Assembly: GCA_937937585.1 (NCBI GenBank)
Contig: CALDCB010000010.1
Span: forward strand, 1-51,301
Reading direction: 5' to 3'
DNA from: an uncultured Coriobacteriaceae bacterium
GTDB taxonomy: Bacteria > Actinomycetota > Coriobacteriia > Coriobacteriales > Eggerthellaceae
Length of the DNA: 51,301 nt
Shown here piece after piece: positions 46,850 through 51,301 of this stretch. The number at the start of each line of letters is the position of its first letter. Within the stretch, counting starts at the first letter, position 1. The translations under genes were made by a program, and so were the position numbers. The notes under the pieces are model-generated. The model made no database searches. It saw only the letters and a list, made by a program, of their open reading frames with translations, and was not told the DNA's origin.

Positions 46850-47527
46850 ATGCAGAACATAAAAACCATCAGCTACGTAACCCGAACGCTTGCCGAGCGT
46901 ATGGGACTTTCTATCAACGAGGTGGCGCGGCGGGCCGACCTCGCCCCTTCTACTGTGCTCGCCATTTTCAGAGGAGAGCCAAAGACTATCCGACGGCTGA
47001 CGATGTGCGCCCTTGCCAAGGTTTTTGGCGTTTCTCCGGAAGCGTTGGAATCAGAAGCCGTTCTAAGCGGGCCGATAGGCCGGGCCCTTCAGCCAGAAGA
47101 TATGTCCGAGCTATGGAATGATGGAACCGTACCGTTTATCCCCGCAGAGCAAATTCTTGACGCGATGGCCGCCGGTGACTACGGCGGAGTCGCTAATACC
47201 ATAGGAGCAGTCGAGAAAGCCACCAAACGGGTCAGTAACCCCCCTTTCCCAGTGAAAACTCCAGAACTACTCGTAGCGACGGAGGTCAAGCGGGGGATGG
47301 CAATGGAACCTGACGTGCGGGTGGGAGATATCCTGTACCTCACGCTGCAGCCGACGGGCTACGCCCCGATCTACGAGGAGCTGGTGCTTGCTATGGCACC
47401 GATCTCGCGGCTGCCTGTTGTACGACGCTACGGCGGGGATAATGATCTAATGGACGCTGACGGGGGCCGGATACCGTGTGTCCGAGTGCTCGCGACGGTG
47501 TGCGGGCTGGCGCGGTGGGATATCTGA
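46850..47527 (+). CDS. CI-like phage repressor with degenerate S24 domain, 225 aa
   Basis: N-terminal HTH: GLSINEVARRADLAPSTVLA (residues about 19-38) and RRLTMCALAKVFGVS. The C-terminal region aligns with LexA/CI S24 domains (ELLVATEVKRGMAMEPDVRV, GDILYL), but the catalytic serine of the SMxP motif is Ala151, and the lysine position in LPVVRRYGG is Arg. Self-cleavage is therefore unlikely and the protein probably responds to something other than RecA. GAAGGAGGACGCCGT precedes the ATG. It heads a plus-strand operon with a membrane protein and a BstA-like gene. Confidence 0.88.
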   Translation: MQNIKTISYVTRTLAERMGLSINEVARRADLAPSTVLAIFRGEPKTIRRLTMCALAKVFGVSPEALESEAVLSGPIGRALQPEDMSELWNDGTVPFIPAEQILDAMAAGDYGGVANTIGAVEKATKRVSNPPFPVKTPELLVATEVKRGMAMEPDVRVGDILYLTLQPTGYAPIYEELVLAMAPISRLPVVRRYGGDNDLMDADGGRIPCVRVLATVCGLARWDI

Positions 47528-47538
47528 GGAGGGGAAGA

Positions 47539-47766
47539 ATGGACGACTTTAAGATAATGCTGATTGCCGCCGCCGTAGGAGCAGGGATGATGCTTCTCGC
47601 TTGGATCATTGGCCCTATGGCTTGGGGGTTTATAGGCGCGGGGATGTTCGCATTAGCCGCCCGCGATTCCAAGAAGCAAAATGCGGAGGTTATGGGGAAT
47701 ATCTTTAACCTGTTCGCGCTAGTGACATTTGTTGCAACGATCGTCGTTCATGCGATGAAGAGCTAG
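47539..47766 (+). CDS. Small membrane protein in the repressor operon, 75 aa
   Basis: AGGAGGGGAAGA before the ATG at 47539. Hydrophobic segments about residues 6-24, 26-42 and 55-72, with a basic middle (ARDSKKQN), predict two or three membrane helices. Membrane proteins next to prophage repressors are often superinfection-exclusion factors. No family recognised. Confidence 0.75.
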   Translation: MDDFKIMLIAAAVGAGMMLLAWIIGPMAWGFIGAGMFALAARDSKKQNAEVMGNIFNLFALVTFVATIVVHAMKS

Positions 47767-47788
47767 GCTGGCTCATTCAGGAGGACTT

Positions 47789-48763
47789 ATGACTGAGAAA
47801 AAGATGGATTTGGCTACAGGGGGTAAAGTCATGAATATCAAAGACTTAGACGCAGAAATCGCCAAAATAGCTACAGGTACCGAAGTCAGTCTTTTCCATG
47901 TAGAAAAGCAGATTGAATACGATGGAATCGTAATGGGCGTTCTTGAGAACGGAACGCCGTATCTTTCGGAGGCGGGCCTTGCCAAGATGTGTGGTATCAC
48001 GCGTCCAGTGCTGAACGCTCTTTCTGCAAATTGGGCAGAGAATCGACTCAAACCCCGAGGAAAACTCATCGATCAGAAGCTCAAGGAATCGGGGTATACA
48101 GAGCCAAACCTTTTCATCCGCTGTGAGGTTAACGGCGTTCCTACCAACGCGTACACCGAGCCCGTCTGTATGGCGCTTTTGGAGTATTACGCCTTTGACG
48201 CGGCATCACCTACCGACGCTGCTATCCGAGCGTTCCGGAAGCTTGCCAAGCTGTCCTTCCGTCGCTTCGTGTATGAGGGGGTAGGTTACTCGCCAGAAGC
48301 GAAATTCCTCAACAACTGGCGGTATTGGGCTGATCGGGTAGACATGGTTGAAAATGCCGTGCCCGTTGGCTACTACTGCGTGTTTTCTGAAATTGCTCCG
48401 ATCATCGTTCCGCTGATTCGGGCCGGGCTCATCATCACGGATAAGGTGATCCCGGATATCTCCGTCGGTATGCTGTGGTCAAAGCTATGGGTGAAGGAGG
48501 GGTACGACGAGAAGTTCGGTAAGCGCCAGCAGTTCCTTCACAACTACCCGGAATACTACCGCCAAGCTCTGTCGAACCCCCAGAAGGTCTACGTCTATCC
48601 GGAAAGCTCGCTTCCGGTATTCCGCGCCTGGTTGCGGACTTACGTTGAGGGCAAGTTCCCCAAATATCTCCTGGGTAAGGTCAAGCAGCGCGCGATCTCG
48701 CAGGAAAGCGCCGCGGCTGCTATCGAGTCGTTCAAAGCGACAACTCCGGTAATTGCCAGGTAA
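47789..48763 (+). CDS. BstA-like prophage defence protein (KilA-N-like N-terminus), 324 aa
   Basis: GGAGGACTT before ATG 47789; an alternative ATG at 47831 also has a weak site. Residues about 45-150 look KilA-N-like (YDGIVMGVLENGTPYLSEAG, LAKMCGITRPVLNALS, TNAYTEPVCMALLEYYAFDA). The rest is helical with many aromatics. Gene context, distal in the repressor operon, is that reported for BstA, a prophage abortive-infection protein with a DNA self-immunity element near its start. I assign this from remembered sequence style and context; a KilA-N antirepressor is the alternative. A short direct repeat GCTACAGG (47813-47820, 47870-47877) lies at the 5' end. Confidence 0.65.
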   Translation: MTEKKMDLATGGKVMNIKDLDAEIAKIATGTEVSLFHVEKQIEYDGIVMGVLENGTPYLSEAGLAKMCGITRPVLNALSANWAENRLKPRGKLIDQKLKESGYTEPNLFIRCEVNGVPTNAYTEPVCMALLEYYAFDAASPTDAAIRAFRKLAKLSFRRFVYEGVGYSPEAKFLNNWRYWADRVDMVENAVPVGYYCVFSEIAPIIVPLIRAGLIITDKVIPDISVGMLWSKLWVKEGYDEKFGKRQQFLHNYPEYYRQALSNPQKVYVYPESSLPVFRAWLRTYVEGKFPKYLLGKVKQRAISQESAAAAIESFKATTPVIAR

Positions 48764-48770
48764 CGGGAAA

Positions 48771-48798
48771 CCCCACCCCGTCTGCGCTCGGGGTGGGG
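48771..48798. terminator. Strong hairpin after the repressor operon
   Basis: A perfect 10-bp stem, CCCCACCCCG and CGGGGTGGGG with an eight-base loop, begins 7 bp after the BstA-like stop codon. No T-tract follows on the plus strand, so it may pause or protect transcripts rather than end them alone. Confidence 0.55.
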
Positions 48799-49216
48799 CA
48801 AGGAGACCGCAGCCGAGCAAAGCTTCGGTATAGGATAACCCGCCCGGTTGCGCATCATCCGGTGAGCTTTCCCCGCAATCCCGGGGCGCAATACCAGAAG
48901 CTCAGCGTGGCGGGTGTTGTTTCGTTACTGGCGCCGTCATCCGGGTTCGAACCGGCGACTTTCCTACTAACACCGCTAGACAATAGGTGCAACCTCAAAA
49001 CAGACTAACTTATGGCTGCGTGTAGGTATATCAAGCCTACTAAGTTTTTAAACCTGTCAACCCACGTCGGTTACTGGTTCTATCTCTTCCCGCATACCAG
49101 GAGCTACCTGGTGTATTTGCAGTATCCCTTTGAACTGAACGCCGTTTCTTATACCAGAAACTGGAAAATAGGTGCTTCCATCTTTAACGTCCCTCAGTTT
49201 CACAGGACGGATTCTT
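48799..49216. other. 418-bp non-coding stretch with tRNA remnant and hairpins
   Basis: No gene is supported. It holds a tRNA-like remnant (48929-48995), a hairpin with arms ACCAGG/CCTGGT near 49096-49114 and another with GTTTCT/AGAAAC at 49144-49161. The triplet-like motif ATACCAG recurs three times (48891, 49095, 49151). A long plus-strand frame crosses it but also crosses both tRNA genes and is not credible. Confidence 0.5.
48929..48995 (-). tRNA. tRNA-like remnant lacking a normal anticodon arm
   Basis: Minus strand: a T-arm (CCGG-TTCGAAC-CCGG), a 3' acceptor-like TGACGGC, G and CCA, and further upstream a D-arm-like ATTGTCTAGCGG. Between them there is no 5-bp anticodon stem with 7-base loop, and I find no 5' acceptor strand complementary to TGACGGC. 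Probably a decayed or truncated tRNA. Confidence 0.3.
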
Positions 49217-49292
49217 TGGCAGGGGCGGATGGATTCGAACCACCGATAAACGGAATCAAAATCCGATGCCTTACCAACTTGGCTACACCCCC
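49217..49292 (-). tRNA. tRNA-Gln (anticodon TTG)
   Basis: A full cloverleaf is readable: acceptor GGGGGTG/CGCCCCT, D-arm GCCAAGTTGGTAAGGC, anticodon stem TCGGA / TCCGT (one wobble-type end pair) with TTTTGAT loop giving anticodon TTG, T-arm GGTGG-TTCGAAT-CCATC, discriminator G and an encoded CCA. It lies two bases from the tRNA-Met gene, so both come from one transcript. Confidence 0.9.
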
Positions 49293-49294
49293 GG

Positions 49295-49365
49295 TATTGA
49301 GGCAGGGAATCGAACCCAAGTCGGCGGCTTATGAGTCCGCTGCTCTGCCATTGAGCTACCTCAAC
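49295..49365 (-). tRNA. tRNA-Met-type (anticodon CAT)
   Basis: Acceptor GTTGAGG/CCTCAAT, D-arm GCTCAATGGCAGAGC, anticodon loop CTCATAA with CAT, T-loop TTCGATT, discriminator A. CCA is not encoded. The last anticodon-stem pair and one T-stem pair are mismatched. CAT could be elongator Met or, after lysidine modification, Ile; the sequence does not settle this. Confidence 0.8.
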
Positions 49366-49705
49366 AACATTCGAAAGGAATTAACCCCACTTTGGCGCGG
49401 CGACAGCTTGCGTTACTCGCGGGAATTCCTTTTGTCTAGGCGCTCTGCGGGCGAACGCCCAGACAAAAGGAATTGGCCCCCGGTTTTTTACGAGCTTACC
49501 GGGGAGCGCTCGCTCTTTCTACTTCCCCCAACCGGAAATAGTCAGGAGCCGTCAGGGCCGGGGTTTCGTCTACTTTGCTTTGGCGTATTGGGCTTTTCAT
49601 CGCTTTTCGGCTACTTGCGTTTCACTACTATTCCAAACCCGTCGGGCAAATCGGGCCACGAAATTCGTGCGTGCCACAGCCTTTGTTGAATCACCTGATG
49701 AGGAG
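49366..49705. other. 340-bp gap with a 14-bp inverted repeat, between terS and the tRNAs
   Basis: No gene supported. AATTCCTTTTGTCT (49424-49437) and AGACAAAAGGAATT (49461-49474) are perfect inverted repeats around a GC-rich loop that itself contains GGGCG-AAC-GCCC. A third AAAGGAATT lies at 49374-49382. A second stem, CCCCGGT/ACCGGGG, lies at 49477-49504. The region is upstream of the tRNAs on their strand and may hold their promoter or a processing signal. Confidence 0.55.
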
Positions 49706-50299
49706 TCAGAACAAGTCCTCGACCTCAGGCTGAGGAAGGGCGGGCGTCGGTCTCGCGACCTCGGCTTCACCCATCTCACGCACGCGGCTTCGTGCTGCCG
49801 CTATTTGCTGCGCCATAGAGACGTTGACGTCTACCGTGGTGCGGCTGCCGTACTTCTCAGGCGCCAGACGTTCGAGCATGGAGAGCGCGGTTTTCACCGT
49901 GAGCTGCCGGGCAAGAACGCTGTCACCCCGCTTGACCGTCGTGGTGACGCCGCCTCGTGCGTCCGTCGTCTCGATGGTTTCCACCATCTCGACGGGCGTT
50001 GAGGCGATAGAGAGCAAGTCGTCCGCAAGAGCGTCGTACCCTTCAGCCTTGGCCGCCGCGAGTTCGTCGGGGTGGTTGGCTTTCAGGTACGCCGCGATGG
50101 TCTGACGGCGCAACCCGCATCGCATCGCAAAGCTCGTTACCGAGCCGCCTTCGGCAATCCATCGGAGAACGTGTTGAGCGATCTCCTCCGTCATCCGTCC
50201 TGCGGCCTTGGGAACCGGATCGCATCGTTCAGCGACACGCTGTACGAGTTCGCTCCGGATGCCTTGGCGCAGGGGCTTCAAGCTGTCTTTTCGTCCCAT
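49706..50299 (-). CDS. terS: Terminase small subunit, 197 aa
   Basis: HTH-containing small terminase: AQHVLRWIAEGGSVTSFAMR (HTH start), AYLKANHPDELAAAKAEGYD, ALADDLLSIAS and the late RLAPEKYGSRTTVDVNV, which is the typical ending of this family. Binds the packaging site and loads TerL. AGAGGTAACGACGAC precedes ATG. It is separated from terL by about 7 kb, unusual for these phages, where the two are normally adjacent. Ends in the same VEDLF tail as the DUF2800 protein, perhaps by chance. Confidence 0.85.
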   Translation of the reverse strand: MGRKDSLKPLRQGIRSELVQRVAERCDPVPKAAGRMTEEIAQHVLRWIAEGGSVTSFAMRCGLRRQTIAAYLKANHPDELAAAKAEGYDALADDLLSIASTPVEMVETIETTDARGGVTTTVKRGDSVLARQLTVKTALSMLERLAPEKYGSRTTVDVNVSMAQQIAAARSRVREMGEAEVARPTPALPQPEVEDLF

Positions 50300-50306
50300 G
50301 TCGTCG

Positions 50307-50522
50307 TTACCTCTCGGGGTCAGGTGTCTGCTGCCGTGTTCGGCCGGAGACGATTGACCTTACGGTCGGGTACGGCATGTCAAGCGTTTTCGCAATCGCC
50401 TTGAGAGTGATGCCCTGCTGTGCCAGGGCAATGATCCCGAGGACGGTGGATTCGGTGTACTTCGCTCGTGGGTGGCCTTCCCCGATGCGACGACCGATAG
50501 CGTTTTTTTCGATCGCGTTCAT
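50307..50522 (-). CDS. Small HTH protein, 71 aa
   Basis: Residues about 28-60 (VLGIIALAQQGITLKAIAKT, LDMPYPTVRSIVSGR) form a resolvase/terminase-type helix-turn-helix. Seven bases separate it from terS. No Shine-Dalgarno precedes the ATG (AATTCCCCAC), so it may be leaderless or poorly translated. Could assist packaging-site recognition or regulate terS. Confidence 0.6.
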   Translation of the reverse strand: MNAIEKNAIGRRIGEGHPRAKYTESTVLGIIALAQQGITLKAIAKTLDMPYPTVRSIVSGRTRQQTPDPER

Positions 50523-50663
50523 GTGGGGAATTAAATCGAAAGCAGAGTCAGTGTGACACTAGGGAAAACCCTTAAAAAGTGAAAAATGAAAAATTTTTGT
50601 GGCCGTCGGTCGGTGGGGTACCCCCTCTGTCGACGATCCAAAAATGGGGCCCCCGGGGGTCAA

Positions 50664-50694
50664 AAACGATTTCAAGAAACGATTTCAAGAAACG
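50664..50694 (+). repeat. Tandem 13-bp repeat, 2.4 copies
   Basis: AAACGATTTCAAG occurs twice in tandem (50664-50676 and 50677-50689), followed by AAACG. It lies beside GC-rich palindromes, like short iterons near an origin or packaging site. Confidence 0.8.
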
Positions 50695-51182
50695 CCGACC
50701 CGATAGGGCCGCCGCGCCGCGCGTTCGATGATCGGCGGCCGTCGGATTCGAGGGGGCTGACGGCGCGCGCGGCGGGTTCGAGGTCCGATTGATCGTGGGG
50801 AAATGAGATAGACGCCAGGCGCCGGTAGCCGCGCCAACGAGCCAACGGCGCCGGGCGCTGCTCCGAGTCGGGCAGCGAACCCCGGCGGCGGTCGTATTCC
50901 TTTATTTCCTATTGCGGGCGCCGTTTTCAAAAGTCTCTATATACGTATGTATATACGCGTATTGAGGGTTTATAGAAAGGGGGGTTAAAAGATATATAAA
51001 GGAATACAACAGACGAGCAAACAACCCCTGCGCCGCTTTTCTGCGTTCTGATGCGTATTCCTAACCCGCTTTTCTTTGCGCTTTGCCGCTTTATCCCGCC
51101 CTTCGCACAAACAACGCGCGCTCTAAACGCGCTTTTAAACCGTACAAAACAAACGCGTATTCTGTAAGCGTATACAGTTTCT

Positions 51183-51210
51183 TTGATCTTTGTCAAACTT
51201 AGACTATTTC
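51183..51210 (+). promoter_or_regulatory. Weak candidate early promoter
   Basis: TTGATC and TATTTC are 16 bp apart, a poor-to-fair sigma70 match, oriented toward the right end. If the molecule is circular this would read into the first early gene at 79 through the poly-C repeats. Confidence 0.25.
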
Positions 51211-51257
51211 CTAGGCAATAAAACGAACAAAACGAATCGAATAGTTGTAAGATTCGA

Positions 51258-51300
51258 ACCGTTCGGAAAGCAATACGCCGAACATTCCCCCCCCCCCCCC
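51258..51300 (+). repeat. Right-end copy of terminal imperfect repeat with poly-C
   Basis: ACCGTTCGGAAAGCAATACG continues to CATTC and 14 C. It matches 13-55 with a few substitutions and one inserted base. Inside it, GTTCGG (51261-51266) and CCGAAC (51278-51283) are inverted arms, a possible operator. Confidence 0.75.
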
Positions 51301-51301
51301 A

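Larger units (their letters stand above)
50523..51257. other. Long non-coding region at the right end
   Basis: No supported gene in about 735 bp. Contents in order: palindrome AGTGTGACACT (50550-50560); GGGGTACCCC (50615-50624) and GGGGCCCCCGGGGG (50646-50659); a tandem 13-bp repeat (50664-50694); a very GC-rich stretch (about 50700-50925); then an AT-rich stretch with alternating TATATACGTATGTATATACG (near 50938-50957). Composition shifts sharply. Candidate functions are packaging site, origin and early promoters. Confidence 0.55.

Noticed and set aside
49012..49689. A 225-codon plus-strand open frame
   Set aside because: It runs antisense through both tRNA genes and the inverted repeat, with no ribosome binding site; openness is due to tRNA sequence.
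50586..50792. Plus-strand frame of 68 codons in the right-end region
   Set aside because: Crosses the GC palindromes and tandem repeats, no good ribosome binding site, no recognisable protein.
50685..50930. Minus-strand frame of 81 codons in the right-end region
   Set aside because: Starts with TTG lacking a ribosome binding site; composition is Pro/Arg/Ala low complexity from GC-rich DNA.
1..51301. CRISPR array or diversity-generating retroelement, considered because of the BPP-1-like head genes
   Set aside because: No regularly spaced repeats of CRISPR size and no reverse transcriptase motif were found in any translated frame I read.

Overview
The window looks like an essentially complete temperate phage (or prophage) genome of about 51 kb with a short T7-type (podovirus-like) tail. 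The head genes match the pattern I know from Bordetella phage BPP-1: a Bbp16-like cement protein, a BPP-1-type major capsid protein, a scaffold and a Bbp19-like protein. Two tail-tube proteins and three internal virion proteins follow, the largest 2015 aa. An inner-membrane/outer-membrane spanin pair (Rz with embedded Rz1) means a Gram-negative host. The BPP-1 resemblance and moderately high GC suggest a betaproteobacterium (Burkholderiales), possibly a gut member, but this is inference. No diversity-generating reverse transcriptase and no phage RNA polymerase were seen.

Layout. (1) 79-13743, mostly plus strand: early genes. Small unknown proteins come first, then the DNA metabolism block: a DUF2800 Fe-S nuclease-like protein, a DUF2815 single-strand-binding-like protein, a family A DNA polymerase, a VRR-NUC nuclease, an HNH-type protein, a SNF2-like helicase and a small HTH (excisionase-like) protein. 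Many of these genes overlap by ATGA. One small gene (2142-2378) runs backwards between two 17-bp direct repeats. (2) 13727-15100: a P4-type tyrosine integrase and a probable attP whose core matches the 3' end of a serine-type tRNA gene. (3) 15183-42954, minus strand: the late operon, read from right to left: terminase large subunit, GNAT, cupin-like, portal, Bbp19-like, scaffold, capsid, cement, tail tubes A and B, internal virion proteins, T7-like fibre, pectate-lyase-fold tailspike with S74 chaperone, small genes, and the lysis cassette. (4) 42955-46698: a duplicated hairpin flanking a short antisense locus, then a primase/SF3 helicase, an unknown gene and a Cro-like regulator (minus). (5) 46850-48763, plus: a CI-like repressor with a degenerate S24 domain, a small membrane protein and a BstA-like KilA-N-type protein, probably the lysogeny/immunity operon. 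(6) 48764-51301: a tRNA remnant, tRNA-Gln, tRNA-Met, terminase small subunit, an HTH gene and about 780 bp of noncoding DNA with GC-rich palindromes, tandem repeats and a poly-C tract.

The two ends of the window carry the same imperfect motif of about 30 bp followed by 13-14 C, so the contig probably breaks a circular or tandemly repeated sequence at a homopolymer. The most unusual features are these: a dispersed motif GGCTGAACAAGCGGC that reads A-E-Q-A-A in early proteins; hairpins fused to the Shine-Dalgarno and start codon of several late genes; two mutually exclusive RNA structures upstream of the DNA polymerase; a duplicated 35-bp hairpin next to the terminase; and a BstA-like gene directly downstream of the repressor.
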